DNA from: a virus
DNA length: 35,484 nt
Direction: 5' to 3' (one strand)
Virus record (IMG/VR): IMGVR_UViG_3300000651_000002
Span: 1 to 35,484 of that record
The notes under the pieces are model-generated. The model searched no databases and was not told the origin of the DNA. It worked only from the letters and a program-made list of their open reading frames with translations. The position numbers and the translations under genes were made by a program. Position 1 is the first letter of the stretch; every line of letters starts with the position of its first letter. Shown here piece after piece: positions 19,528-29,124 of this stretch.

Positions 19528-20385
19528 ATGTCATACGAAGGGTTCACCACAGAAGAGGTGAACGAAGAGATACCAGTGTCTTCAGACGTTGAAGACGCTG
19601 GTGCTGAATCATCCGAGGTAGCTGAAGAGCAGCCAGAAAGTGCCGATGACTCGGAAACATCGGGAGAAGAAGACCAGGATCAGCAGGAGGAAGATAAGCC
19701 TCGCAAGCCTCGTAAAGGCGGCTTTCAGCGGCGTATCGACCAACTGACAGAGCAGAAACGGTATCTGGAGACCGTTGTTGAGAGGTTGGTGGGTGGACAG
19801 CCCGCTGCGCCGCAACAACAGCAACAGACACCGCAAGTAGCGCAGGGCAGGCCGAATGCCGCCAACTACTCCGATTACGACAAGTACATCGAGGATCTCG
19901 GACGCTGGGGCGCGGAACAACGCCTGGCGGAAGAGAGACAGAAGCAAGTCGAATCGAGCCAGCGGGCAGAGCAACAGCGTGCGAACGAGACGTGGATATC
20001 ACGGCAGGCGGAAGCACGCAAAGAGATAAAGGACTACGACGACGTCATCGCTGATGCGGATGATGTCCCGATGTCGCACGCAATGCGTGCCGCGATCGTG
20101 GAGTCCGAAGTTGGTCCGAAGCTCGCCTATCACCTCGCGAAGAATCCTGCTGTAGCTGAGCGCATAGCTTCGTTACCGCCCGCAGCGGCCAACCGGGAGT
20201 TGGGCCGTTTAGAGGCAGCACTGATCACTCGTAGTCCGAAGACCGCAACCACTCCCGTATCCAAGGCACCGGAGCCTATTCGTCCGATCGGTTCAAAGAC
20301 CGGCGGCTCACCCAAGCGATCGTTGCGCGAAGTCACTGACTTCAGCGAGTACGAGAAGCGGCGCAGAGCGGGCGAACGGGTCTGA
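19528..20385 (+). CDS. Scaffolding protein (P22 gp8-like)
   Basis: This 285-aa protein has a highly acidic N-terminus (residues 1-55, many Glu/Asp/Ser). A coiled region follows (RRIDQLTEQKRYLETVVERL), then a Gln-rich segment and a basic C-terminus (RSLREVTDFSEYEKRRRAGE) as used by P22 scaffold to bind coat. It directs procapsid assembly and leaves before packaging. It sits between portal and coat as in P22. Confidence 0.85.
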   Translation: MSYEGFTTEEVNEEIPVSSDVEDAGAESSEVAEEQPESADDSETSGEEDQDQQEEDKPRKPRKGGFQRRIDQLTEQKRYLETVVERLVGGQPAAPQQQQQTPQVAQGRPNAANYSDYDKYIEDLGRWGAEQRLAEERQKQVESSQRAEQQRANETWISRQAEARKEIKDYDDVIADADDVPMSHAMRAAIVESEVGPKLAYHLAKNPAVAERIASLPPAAANRELGRLEAALITRSPKTATTPVSKAPEPIRPIGSKTGGSPKRSLREVTDFSEYEKRRRAGERV

Positions 20386-20422
20386 TTTCTCCGGTTCCTG
20401 ACCAATTCAAGGAACCACACAA

Positions 20423-21628
20423 ATGGCTAATTCACTTTTAACTCCTACCGTAATCGCCAACGAACTGTTGATGCGATTCAAAAACAACCTGGCTTTCGCT
20501 TCGGCTTGCTCACATGAGTATGACGATCGCTTCGACAAGATTGGCGATACGTACAACCTTCGAGTGCCTGCGCGTTTTGTTGCGAACAACGGCTCAGACA
20601 TCACTTCCGCAATTCAGGACGTCACTGAACTCAGCAAGCCTCTGCAAATCAATCAGCAGAAGAACGTCGCGTTCCAGTTCTCATCGAAGGATCTGACGCT
20701 GACGATCGATCGCTTTGCAGATCGCTACCTGAACTCGGCGGCAGTATCTCTGGCGAACATCTTCGAGACCGACGGTCTGACGCTCGCTTACCAGAAGTCA
20801 ACCAACTTCGTTGGAGCACCCGGCACGACGCCCAACACGGCAACTGTCATCCTCCAGGCCGGTCAGAAGCTCGATGAGAGCGCATGTCCGGTTGACGGCC
20901 AGCGCAGCCTGATCATCAATCCTGCCGCGCAGGCCTCGATGGTTGACACCCTGAAGGGTCTCTTCCAGAACAGCTCTGCAATCAGCAAGCAGTACAGCAC
21001 GGGCCGCATGGGTACAGCTCTCGGCTTCGACTGGATGATGTCTCAGAACGTCAGGTCTTTGACCGTTGGAACCTGGGGCGGCACGCCTGTTACCGCTGGC
21101 GCATCGCTCGAAGGCGACACCACGGTTGCTATCTCTGGTCTCGGCGCATCGGGCACGATCTCGGCTGGTGACAAGTTCACCATCGCTGGTGTGTTTGCAG
21201 TCAACCCGGTATCCGGTGACGTTCTGCCTTCATTGCAGACGTTCACTGTCCTTACCGCTGCCACTGCTTCGGCTGGTGCGGTTACTGTCCAGGTCTCTCC
21301 TGAGATTCGGGCCGCTAACCTGGGCCGCAAGACGGTGTCTGCTCTGCCCGCTGGCGGCGCGACGATTACCCGTCTGACCGGCACACCCGGCACTGCCTAT
21401 GCACAGAACATCGCAGTGCATAAGGAAGCGTTCTGCTACGCGACCGTGCCGCTGGAACTCCCGAAGAGCACGCACTTCGGTTCACGCGCAATCGACAAGG
21501 ATACGGGTCTCTCCATCCGTATCGTTTCGCAGTACAGCATCCTCACCGATGTCTTCATCACTCGCTGCGACATTGCGTATGGTTGGGCTGCAAAGCGACC
21601 GGAATGGTCCACAGTAATTACCGGATAA
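20423..21628 (+). CDS. Major capsid protein (P22 coat-like)
   Basis: This 401-aa protein has a HK97-type fold expected from synteny. The N-arm starts MANSLLTPTVIANELLMRFK, followed by SACSHEYDDRFDKIGDTYNL. A beta-rich insertion lies at about residues 225-330 (GTISAGDKFTIAGVFAVNPV...), at the place of the P22 coat I-domain. The end (IVSQYSILTDVFITRCDIAY) is typical of this family. It forms the T=7 shell. An SD (AAGGAA) precedes it and an intrinsic terminator follows. Confidence 0.93.
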   Translation: MANSLLTPTVIANELLMRFKNNLAFASACSHEYDDRFDKIGDTYNLRVPARFVANNGSDITSAIQDVTELSKPLQINQQKNVAFQFSSKDLTLTIDRFADRYLNSAAVSLANIFETDGLTLAYQKSTNFVGAPGTTPNTATVILQAGQKLDESACPVDGQRSLIINPAAQASMVDTLKGLFQNSSAISKQYSTGRMGTALGFDWMMSQNVRSLTVGTWGGTPVTAGASLEGDTTVAISGLGASGTISAGDKFTIAGVFAVNPVSGDVLPSLQTFTVLTAATASAGAVTVQVSPEIRAANLGRKTVSALPAGGATITRLTGTPGTAYAQNIAVHKEAFCYATVPLELPKSTHFGSRAIDKDTGLSIRIVSQYSILTDVFITRCDIAYGWAAKRPEWSTVITG

Positions 21629-21655
21629 CTCGGTAACTCAGCTCAATTCACTCCT

Positions 21656-21685
21656 GAGGGGCGGCTCATCTGCCCCTCTTTTTTT
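21656..21685 (+). terminator. Intrinsic terminator after the capsid gene
   Basis: The stem GAGGGGC / GCCCCTC (21656-21662 / 21672-21678) is followed by TTTTTTT. It probably lowers transcription into the tail genes relative to capsid genes, a common dosage device. Confidence 0.92.
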
Positions 21686-21707
21686 ACCTCGCAGCGGACT
21701 AAATCAA

Positions 21708-21872
21708 ATGACATTCAGGGAACACCCAAAGTGGCTGTATCACGCCACAAATGCGCCCATTGTGGCGGCAGATCCCGGAGAAGAAGAGACATTGCGTGCG
21801 GATGGTTACCGCTCTGCCCAGGAGCATTTCGATGCAGTCAATAAGGGCAAAAAGAAGGCAAAAGCCAGATGA
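21708..21872 (+). CDS. 54-aa hypothetical structural-region protein
   Basis: MTFREHPKWLYHATNAPIVA, then an acidic segment and a C-terminal Lys-rich tail (KGKKKAKAR). PKWLYH-type small proteins are common beside phage connector genes (recollection). The stop overlaps the gp4-like start as ATGA. It is probably an accessory connector or stabilising protein. Confidence 0.7.
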   Translation: MTFREHPKWLYHATNAPIVAADPGEEETLRADGYRSAQEHFDAVNKGKKKAKAR

Positions 21873-22531
21873 CATTTCAGGAAATCATAAACGGGGCGCT
21901 TCGGTCCCTTGGAGTTATTGCGTCTGGTGAATCGCCAGCTACCGAAGAGAGCGCCGATGCGCTGACTGCGCTCAACGACATGATCGCCTCATGGAGCGCG
22001 ATCGGCCTCCCGATCTACTTCGTTTCGAAGGACACCGTGGCGCTGACCGGCGCAGCGAGCTATACGCTGCCGACTCGGCCAACACGCATCAAGAGCGCCG
22101 CTGTACTTGCGACGAACGGCACAAACATGTCGGTGCCTGTAGTGGCTGCGGAAGACTGGGCCGGTGTACCGGACAAGACTCGCACCGGCATCTTCGCGGA
22201 AGCACTGTATTGCGATTTCGCGTATCCCACACCGTCTGTCTATCTCACGCCGAAACCGACTACCGGCACGTTGGAGCTTTATTGCTATCACCCGTTGCCT
22301 TCGACTAATGCTCTGACCGACACGGTCACGCTGCCTCCCGGCTATCAGCGGGCGCTTCGGTTCAACCTCGCGGTTGATCTCGCAGGCGAGTATGGCCGCA
22401 CTGCGTCACCGGAGCTTCTCAGCGCCGCTGGGGAGAGCAAAGCGGCGATTACCGGCCTGAACGCTCTTGTGCTTGGCGAGCAGACTCCAGCGGCACCGGC
22501 ACAACCGGCACCGATGCCTCAGGCGGCATAA
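21869..22531 (+). CDS. gp4-like tail accessory factor / packaged-DNA stabilisation, copy 1
   Basis: This 220-aa protein begins with the conserved pattern FQEIINGALRSLGVIASGES, PATEESADALTALNDMIASW, then YTLPTRP and DKTRTGIFAEALY. In P22 gp4 binds below the portal, retains DNA and starts tail assembly. The C-terminus is Pro/Ala-rich and probably disordered. It is a paralogue of the next gene, an unusual duplication. Confidence 0.85.
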   Translation: MTFQEIINGALRSLGVIASGESPATEESADALTALNDMIASWSAIGLPIYFVSKDTVALTGAASYTLPTRPTRIKSAAVLATNGTNMSVPVVAAEDWAGVPDKTRTGIFAEALYCDFAYPTPSVYLTPKPTTGTLELYCYHPLPSTNALTDTVTLPPGYQRALRFNLAVDLAGEYGRTASPELLSAAGESKAAITGLNALVLGEQTPAAPAQPAPMPQAA

Positions 22532-22534
22532 CCG

Positions 22535-23251
22535 ATGGCACTCACGGTACTCGACGTAATCAAAGGATCGCTGCGTGCGATTGGGCAACTGGGGCCTGGG
22601 CGATCGCCCGGTCCATCAGAGACTGCTGACGCAATCGTTGTGCTCAATCGGATGCTCGATGCCTGGTCGGCGCAGCGTCTGCAAGTCTACGCGGTAACGC
22701 GCAGCGTACAGACACTGACGCCCGCCAAGGCTGCGTACACGATTGGACCGGATGTCACCGCTGACTTCAACGCTCCGAGGCCTGCGCGGCTCGAAGATGC
22801 GCGGATCATCAGTGGTGGCGGCGGAACGATTGAGCGTGGTCTTGAGATTCTGACGCCTGCCCGCTGGGCGGCGATCCCGCTCAAGACTCTCAGCGGTTTG
22901 CCAAGCAAGATCTACTACGAGACCTCGATTCCGCTGGGAACGCTGCGCTTGTGGCCGGTCCCGGTGTCTGCGGATTCGCTGGTCCTCTACACATGGCAGA
23001 CGCTTCCCCAGGTAGTCGCCGGGACGGACAACCTGGTGATCCCGCCCGCCTATCACGAAGCGCTGATGTACAACCTCGCGATTCGTCTCGGGACCGAATG
23101 GGGCAAGCCTGCGCGGCAGGATCTGCTCGAACTCGCAGCGGAATCGCTGGCTGTTCTTAAGAGCTTCAATGCTCCGACGTATGAGGCGACGGTTGATTCC
23201 GCGCTTCTCGGGCGACGTGTGTTCGACATCATGACGGGGGATTACAGGTAA
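22535..23251 (+). CDS. gp4-like tail accessory factor, copy 2
   Basis: This 238-aa protein has the same pattern as copy 1: VLDVIKGSLRAIGQLGPGRS, PSETADAIVVLNRMLDAWSA, YTIGPDV, and a helical end with DLLELAAESLAVLKSFNAPT. It starts four bases after copy 1 stops. Two gp4-like proteins in a row may form a hetero-oligomeric collar or act at different steps. Confidence 0.85.
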   Translation: MALTVLDVIKGSLRAIGQLGPGRSPGPSETADAIVVLNRMLDAWSAQRLQVYAVTRSVQTLTPAKAAYTIGPDVTADFNAPRPARLEDARIISGGGGTIERGLEILTPARWAAIPLKTLSGLPSKIYYETSIPLGTLRLWPVPVSADSLVLYTWQTLPQVVAGTDNLVIPPAYHEALMYNLAIRLGTEWGKPARQDLLELAAESLAVLKSFNAPTYEATVDSALLGRRVFDIMTGDYR

Positions 23252-23253
23252 TC

Positions 23254-24693
23254 ATGTCTAAGCTGCCGGGGTTCGGAGGGGGCGCATACACACTGCAATC
23301 GGTTGATGCGGACGCGCAGACTTGCGTGAATCTGTATCCCGAAGCGGATGAATCGGGGCAGGGCAAAGGATCGCCGGTCCTTGTCCTGAAGCCCGGTTTA
23401 TCGCTGTTTGCGACGTTGCCTTCCGGCCCGGTACGCGGTTTGTGGGTTGGGGAGAACCGGCTGTTTGCTGCCGGTGGATCGACGCTGTATGAAGTGTCTG
23501 CCGGTGGAGGCGTAACGTCTCGCGGCAACATTGGCAGCGACGGTCGGATGGTGCAGATGTTCCCGAATGGCGACCAGTTGGGCGTCATCAGTGCCGGTGC
23601 GTTCTGGCTGGACAACGGGTCGTCTGTGGTTCAGCCCAACTTCCGGCCTCCAAACGCCTCGCAGCTCGTCACTGCGATGCAGGGCACGTATCTCGACTCG
23701 TACTTCGTCGTCATCGATCAACCATCCGGTGCCGACAGTGCGAGTGTGCGCCGGTTCCGGTGGAGCACTCCGCTGGACGGCACCCAATGGGATCTGTTGC
23801 AGGCAGCGGCGAAGGAAGGCTACCCGGATGAACTGATCGGCATGTTATCCGATCATGAGGATCTGTGGTTGTTCGGCTCGCAGACGACTGAAGTCTGGAG
23901 ATCCAACTACAGTGCCAAGCCAGAGGACGCACCGTGGGAGCGGGATCCCGGCGCATTTATCCATTACGGGCTCGCTGCGGAGTTCGCAGCGAATCGGATA
24001 GGTCAGGGCATCATCTGGCTTTCCGGCGATCCCAGAGGGCACGCACGGGCCTTTTACGCGCAGGGTTATCAGCCGACTCGCGTCTCGACGCACGCGATCG
24101 AAGAAGAGTGGGCAACGTACGGCACGCGAGCTGATGCGGAGTCGTTCGCTTACAGCGACAACGGGCATGATTTCTGGCAGTTGACGTTCCCCAGCGCAAA
24201 CCGGACCTGGGTCTATGACCTGACGACGAAGCTCTGGCACCGGCGCGGGTATTGGAACGGTTCGTCTCTCGATCGCGATCGTGCCCGATGCCACGGCTAC
24301 TGCTTTGGCAAGCATCTGGTCGGCGACTATGCGAACGGCAATATCTATGTGATGTCGCAGCAGACGTACACCGACAACGGCACGCCTATTCACTGGGAAC
24401 GTGCGGTTCCGCATGTGACCGGCGAGGAGAAGCGCATCTTCCATAGCCGCATGGAGCTGGCTATGGAGAAAGGGACCGGCGCGACCGTCACCCTCGACTG
24501 GTCGAATGATGGCGGGCATAGCTGGAATACGGCCCGTAACGCGACTACCGGCTCTTCAGGCTTGTACAGGACTCGCGTCGTATGGCGCAGGCTCGGACAC
24601 GCCCGCGATCGCGTGTATCGCTTTAGCGGCACAACCAGCAGCAAGACCGTGCTCGTTGATGCGTTCATCGAGGCGCAGGCAGGAAGCAACTAA
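23254..24693 (+). CDS. gp10-like packaged-DNA stabilisation protein
   Basis: This 479-aa protein matches P22 gp10 in length (472 aa) and start: MSKLPGFGGGAYTLQSVDAD, then CVNLYPEAD and LKPGLSLFATLPSGPVRGLW. The rest is beta-propeller-like, with repeated Gly-Trp/Asn strands (EDLWLFGSQTTEVWRSNYSA). It plugs the tail below gp4. Confidence 0.92.
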   Translation: MSKLPGFGGGAYTLQSVDADAQTCVNLYPEADESGQGKGSPVLVLKPGLSLFATLPSGPVRGLWVGENRLFAAGGSTLYEVSAGGGVTSRGNIGSDGRMVQMFPNGDQLGVISAGAFWLDNGSSVVQPNFRPPNASQLVTAMQGTYLDSYFVVIDQPSGADSASVRRFRWSTPLDGTQWDLLQAAAKEGYPDELIGMLSDHEDLWLFGSQTTEVWRSNYSAKPEDAPWERDPGAFIHYGLAAEFAANRIGQGIIWLSGDPRGHARAFYAQGYQPTRVSTHAIEEEWATYGTRADAESFAYSDNGHDFWQLTFPSANRTWVYDLTTKLWHRRGYWNGSSLDRDRARCHGYCFGKHLVGDYANGNIYVMSQQTYTDNGTPIHWERAVPHVTGEEKRIFHSRMELAMEKGTGATVTLDWSNDGGHSWNTARNATTGSSGLYRTRVVWRRLGHARDRVYRFSGTTSSKTVLVDAFIEAQAGSN

Positions 24694-24695
24694 AA

Positions 24696-26273
24696 ATGGC
24701 CGGTAATCAGAAGACCCGGATCCCTGCGGTCCCTATCCGCACTCCGCTGACCGATGAGAACGGCAATCTGACGAGACCGTGGATGGTGTTCTTCGAACGC
24801 CTCTGGCCCCAACCGGGGAGCGGAGACGTGCCGGGCGCGGGCAGTGCCAAGGGGCCTGCCGCGATCGGGTGGGATGTGCAGGACTCGACGCCGGGCACTG
24901 ATATTTCGGACCCGGTGATTGTTCCCTCGCCGATGCGGATCGCAGCCTGCAAGGTCAGGATCAAAACATCGGACGCCAGCAACGCTTTCGAATTTGACAT
25001 TAAGCTCGGTGGCGTGTCGATCTTCACTTCGCACCCGATCGTTGCGGCGGGCACAAGCACTCGCACTGTGCAGGACTTCACGTCACTGCTCTCGACGGTA
25101 GATCTGGCGACGGACGACGACCTCACGCTGGACATCGTCTCCGGTGGCAACTGGCAAGTTGCGATTTATCTGCCTGCCGGGCCGGGCGACGGCATCACCA
25201 GTGCGCTGACCACTAAAGGCGACATCTGGGTTTACTCGACCACTGACGATCGTTTGCCGGTCGGCGTTGACGGTCAGGTGCTCAGTGCGGACAGCACTCA
25301 GGGCACCGGCCTGAAATGGGTGAATGGCGGCGGGACCGGCACGGTCACGCATACGACTGGTGCGCTGACTGCGGACTTGCCGATGTTCGGCGCGGGCGCA
25401 GCGGATGCGAAAGTTGGGACGAAGTCAGGAACAACCAATCAGGTGGCGACGGTCTCAGGATCGCTGACTGCCGGTCACTTCCTGACGGTTGACTCCAGCG
25501 GCAATGTGGTGGACGGTGGATCGGCACCCGGTTCCGGTGGCGGATCCGGCACGGTCACTTCTGTCGGCCTCTCGATGCCTTCGGAGTTCAGCGTGTCCGG
25601 TACGCCGGTCACGACTTCAGGGACGCTGGCCGTATCGAAAGCGAATCAGTCCGCGAGCACGGTGTTTGCCGGGCCGACGAGCGGCTCAGCGGCTCCGACG
25701 TTCCGCGCACTGGTTGCTGCGGACATTCCGGCGATCGCGGAGAGCGGTGTTACCGGCCTTGTGTCCGATCTCGCTGCGAAGGCACCTCTGGCCTCGCCGA
25801 CATTTACCGGCACGCCCGCAGCTCCGACTGCGACTGCCGGAACGAACACCACGCAGCTCGCGACTACTGCGTTTGTGCAGGCTGCGGTCGCTGCCGGTGG
25901 AGGTGGAGGCACTTCGAGTGCAGCCGGTGTTATCGGGATTGTGATTGACGGAGGCTCGGCCAGTCCGACGACGGGCAGCAAGGGCTTTGTCCAAAGCCCG
26001 TACAACGGCACGATAACCGGCTGGACGCTGATTGGTGATGCTTCGGGATCGGCGCAGATCACGGTCAAGAAGTCCACGTACAGTGCGTTTCCGACGACTT
26101 CATCGATAGTCGCATCGGCCCCCCCGGCTCTATCGAGCGCCCAGAAGAATACATCGACAACGCTGACCGGCTGGACGACAACCGTCGCAACCGGAGACAT
26201 CTTCGAGTTCAATCTCGACAGCGTTACGACGTGCAAGCGACTGATCCTCGAACTGAACATAACGAAGAGCTAA
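24696..26273 (+). CDS. Tail fibre/collar protein
   Basis: The 525-aa N-terminal segment RTPLTDENGNLTRPWMVFFE is a common phage attachment segment. Collagen-like Gly/Ser/Thr repeats follow (GSGTVTSVGLSMPSEFSVSG, TVFAGPTSGSAAPTFRALVA), then SPTFTGTPAAPTATAGTNTT...ATTAFVQAAVAA, a tail-fibre repeat. The C-terminal 120 residues form a separate beta-rich receptor-contacting domain. It sits in the place of the tail needle gp26. Confidence 0.8.
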   Translation: MAGNQKTRIPAVPIRTPLTDENGNLTRPWMVFFERLWPQPGSGDVPGAGSAKGPAAIGWDVQDSTPGTDISDPVIVPSPMRIAACKVRIKTSDASNAFEFDIKLGGVSIFTSHPIVAAGTSTRTVQDFTSLLSTVDLATDDDLTLDIVSGGNWQVAIYLPAGPGDGITSALTTKGDIWVYSTTDDRLPVGVDGQVLSADSTQGTGLKWVNGGGTGTVTHTTGALTADLPMFGAGAADAKVGTKSGTTNQVATVSGSLTAGHFLTVDSSGNVVDGGSAPGSGGGSGTVTSVGLSMPSEFSVSGTPVTTSGTLAVSKANQSASTVFAGPTSGSAAPTFRALVAADIPAIAESGVTGLVSDLAAKAPLASPTFTGTPAAPTATAGTNTTQLATTAFVQAAVAAGGGGGTSSAAGVIGIVIDGGSASPTTGSKGFVQSPYNGTITGWTLIGDASGSAQITVKKSTYSAFPTTSSIVASAPPALSSAQKNTSTTLTGWTTTVATGDIFEFNLDSVTTCKRLILELNITKS

Positions 26274-26277
26274 TTTC

Positions 26278-27396
26278 ATGGCGACATACACAACCAACGC
26301 ACCATTAGACAACTCCACTCTCGCCAATTTCATGGCATGGTCTCAGGCGATATCGACCGGATTCTCTACGCTGGGATGGATACAGACCGGCGACACCGGG
26401 CAAGTGGTCTGGACGGCGACGGTCCTTACTCTGACTCAGGTGACGGTGGGAACGAGCGCAGTGTATTCGTACTCCAGTTACACCGGCCCAGCTCCGCGAG
26501 TGGGCATGTCGGTGATCATCACCGGCTTTACGAATGCTGCAAACAATGTGACGGCAACACTCACGGCAGTGTCTGGCGGCGCATCCGGCACAGTGACGGT
26601 CGCCAAGGTTTCGCAAGTTAACGAAACGCACGCTGGATCGGCAACCACGACGGCAATTGCTGCCGTACCAGCGGCCACCTATGTGTATGAGATCTGGAAG
26701 GCAAACGATTCCCAGGCATCGACGCTCCCGATTTACGTGAAGATCGGCTATGGCTCCTCCACGTCATTTCCAGGGTTGCAGTTCACGGTCGGCACCGGGT
26801 CGAACGGCACCGGAACAATCACAAACATCCTGAGCGGATTCAGTGCCTTTGGAGGGACCACATCTAACCAGGGCGCTACCACGTACCCCTGCTATTTCTC
26901 GGGTGATGCGGGCGAGTTTCGCATGTCGCTGTGGGTGACATTAGCCAATTCAAACTGTCAGGTGTTCTTTGCGGTCGAAAGATCCAAAGACGGCAGCGGA
27001 AACAAAACCTCTGCGTATTTTACAGCGATCGCGTTTGGTGCTTCAATGGGTATACGCCAGCAGTCATGCGATAGTCCGACTACGTTCCCTCCTTACGATA
27101 ACTGGACTACAGCGGTTACTACCAGTAGCGGTAACCGCGCCACTGGATTCTACAACGGCACGGTGGCCGCGTTTCCTTTCTTTCCACTACTAGGCACGCT
27201 CGGGAATCCCATGCTGGGGATCATGGCGTGCGTTGCTGGAGACGTAACCGACAACACGACGGTAACCGTTGCCAGTATGTACGGCTCCACGCACACGTAC
27301 TTGGTGTCGAAAGGCGGCGGGAACATCTACTTCGCAGGCGCAGCACGCGCCAACAACAACAGTACCCCCTGCGCCATTCTCATGAGGTACGAGTAG
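26278..27396 (+). CDS. Putative tail/receptor-associated protein
   Basis: This 372-aa Ser/Thr/Gly-rich beta protein begins MATYTTNAPLDNSTLANFMA and carries repeated VTVTL/TATLTAV-type strands. A C-terminal domain is rich in aromatic and Asn residues (FFAVERSKDGSGNKTSAYFT). It resembles structural proteins in the tail region of podoviruses but shows no named domain. It is tightly spaced with neighbours. Confidence 0.65.
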   Translation: MATYTTNAPLDNSTLANFMAWSQAISTGFSTLGWIQTGDTGQVVWTATVLTLTQVTVGTSAVYSYSSYTGPAPRVGMSVIITGFTNAANNVTATLTAVSGGASGTVTVAKVSQVNETHAGSATTTAIAAVPAATYVYEIWKANDSQASTLPIYVKIGYGSSTSFPGLQFTVGTGSNGTGTITNILSGFSAFGGTTSNQGATTYPCYFSGDAGEFRMSLWVTLANSNCQVFFAVERSKDGSGNKTSAYFTAIAFGASMGIRQQSCDSPTTFPPYDNWTTAVTTSSGNRATGFYNGTVAAFPFFPLLGTLGNPMLGIMACVAGDVTDNTTVTVASMYGSTHTYLVSKGGGNIYFAGAARANNNSTPCAILMRYE

Positions 27397-27828
27397 GTGC
27401 CCGCACCGTATACAGCGTTGACCTACGGGGATCCGCCGGTCGGCAATCCCGTGATCACCACGTACAACGTCGTCTATCAGGACTACCCCTGGTGGCTGGG
27501 CACGACGATCTTCGGGCCGGGAACGCAGTATAACGCTTACTCGCAGAGCTTCAGCGCCGGTGGCTTGTGTCCGCAGACGATGACGGTGCAGAGCGGTGCA
27601 TTGCCGACGGGTCTGGCGTTGACTGACGTGGGAACCATTCCCGGCGAGTTGTTTCAGATTGCAGGGACTCCGTCTGTTGCGGGTACGTTCACCTTCACTT
27701 TGAGAGCGAGCAATACGACGTACAGATCCGGGGATGCCATGTACTTCTCAAACTATATGGACCGGCAATTCTCGATTACGATTGCTCCTGCCAATCTGGG
27801 CGGCGGCTGCTACACGTTCGTTTCCTGA
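27397..27828 (+). CDS. Ig-like (putative He_PIG) domain protein
   Basis: This 143-aa protein starts at GTG 27397 directly after the previous stop. Its core is MTVQSGALPTGLALTDVG, then FQIAGTPSVAGTFTFTLRAS, matching the He_PIG putative Ig fold consensus. It probably decorates the tail or helps bind host surfaces. A good SD (GAGGGG) for the next gene lies after its stop. Confidence 0.65.
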   Translation: MPAPYTALTYGDPPVGNPVITTYNVVYQDYPWWLGTTIFGPGTQYNAYSQSFSAGGLCPQTMTVQSGALPTGLALTDVGTIPGELFQIAGTPSVAGTFTFTLRASNTTYRSGDAMYFSNYMDRQFSITIAPANLGGGCYTFVS

Positions 27829-27837
27829 GGGGATGAC

Positions 27838-29112
27838 ATGTCAGGGGTATTGATTGCCGGGGGCTATCAGAGTCCGAATGAATTTTCAGGGAATCCAAAT
27901 CAGGCGTATCGCTTTGATGCGACGACCTTGTATGTGTTCGGACAGCCCGGCAACGCAGATGTGGACGATCACCAGAACATCCGCGCATTTCGCAGCACTG
28001 ATAATGGCGCGAGCTGGTCGGCTGTAGACACCGCGCATGAACCGATATCAACGAGAGGTGTGTCTTATGGCCTCGTTCGATCGGGGAACATTGTCTACGT
28101 CTCTCACGTTGCTGCATACTCTGACCCGGACGCCATTCAAAGCGGCGTTGTCAAGATAACGCCGTTTAACATGTCTGCCGGGACATGGGGCAGTGTCAGT
28201 GCTGACGGGCCTGTTATCAGCAGGCATCCTCGCTACCTTCTGCCTGCGTATGCGCGGCTGACTATGCCGCAATTTCTCGCGGCACGCCCTGGTGGCGAGC
28301 TGGTGCTCATCTACTGGAACGACTATTCGGTAACTGCCGCCTGGCGATACGTCAGGTTCAGTGGCGGCACATGGTCAAGTCCCGTAGTGATTTCTGATCT
28401 GACGACAAACGTATGGCCGAATGGTGTCGTCTCGGACAGTAGCGGCAATGTTCATATGGTGTGTTCGGACACCAGCGGCACAGTGCTGTATCTGGTCCTC
28501 AAGGCTGATAACACCTTTGTGGCGATACAGACGGTCGCCACGCAGACGATCACGCCGTCTCAGCCTCAGGCATGGTTTCAGGGTGCCGCGCAAATCGCTT
28601 CCACTCCGATCTTTGCTGACGGACTCGTTCATTTCGCGTTCGGCATTGTTACCTCCGCAGCCAGCGTCTACATTGACGCTTACGCGGCAACGCTCGCTCT
28701 GAAGCACGCTTCAGCGAATCCGGCAACGTTTGCCGTGACTGTGGATGCGATCGCCGGTACGAATGTGTTTTTCCGCAATACCCCACGCGATAAACCGATT
28801 TCGATCAACAGCACCGGGACGGGCACATACGACGTTTATTACGTCGTCAGTGATTACGAGATGTACAGGTCGTCCTGGAATGGTTCGGCCTGGTCGTCGC
28901 CCGCATCGTCGTTTGTGGATACGGACGAGCTGGGCGAGCTGTTGATGATTTACAGCGGCGCGGACGGTGTGGAAGTTGTGGGAGTCCGTCCAAACTTTGT
29001 CGGCACTCTCGATCTTGTGTACCTCACGGCAGCGACTGCCCGGCTCGTCAACCACTCGTTCTTCGGCGTCATCGGGGCCGGGATTGGCCGGAACACCAGC
29101 TTCGCTTTCTAG
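27838..29112 (+). CDS. BNR/Asp-box sialidase-like tail protein
   Basis: This 424-aa protein has a beta-propeller with the Asp-box RSTDNGASWSAVD (S-x-D-x-G-x-x-W) at about residue 50-60. Repeated GGTWSSPVVIS and SGNVHMVCSD strands follow. Sialidase-like propellers in phage tails act as receptor-binding or polysaccharide-modifying units. I could not confirm a catalytic Arg triad, so enzymatic activity is open. It precedes the gp14-like gene. Confidence 0.65.
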   Translation: MSGVLIAGGYQSPNEFSGNPNQAYRFDATTLYVFGQPGNADVDDHQNIRAFRSTDNGASWSAVDTAHEPISTRGVSYGLVRSGNIVYVSHVAAYSDPDAIQSGVVKITPFNMSAGTWGSVSADGPVISRHPRYLLPAYARLTMPQFLAARPGGELVLIYWNDYSVTAAWRYVRFSGGTWSSPVVISDLTTNVWPNGVVSDSSGNVHMVCSDTSGTVLYLVLKADNTFVAIQTVATQTITPSQPQAWFQGAAQIASTPIFADGLVHFAFGIVTSAASVYIDAYAATLALKHASANPATFAVTVDAIAGTNVFFRNTPRDKPISINSTGTGTYDVYYVVSDYEMYRSSWNGSAWSSPASSFVDTDELGELLMIYSGADGVEVVGVRPNFVGTLDLVYLTAATARLVNHSFFGVIGAGIGRNTSFAF

Positions 29113-29124
29113 CTAGAAACACCC

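Noticed and set aside
25646-26260. Long leftward ORF opposite the tail-fibre gene
   Set aside because: Val/Ala-rich mirror of the fibre repeats; no independent support.
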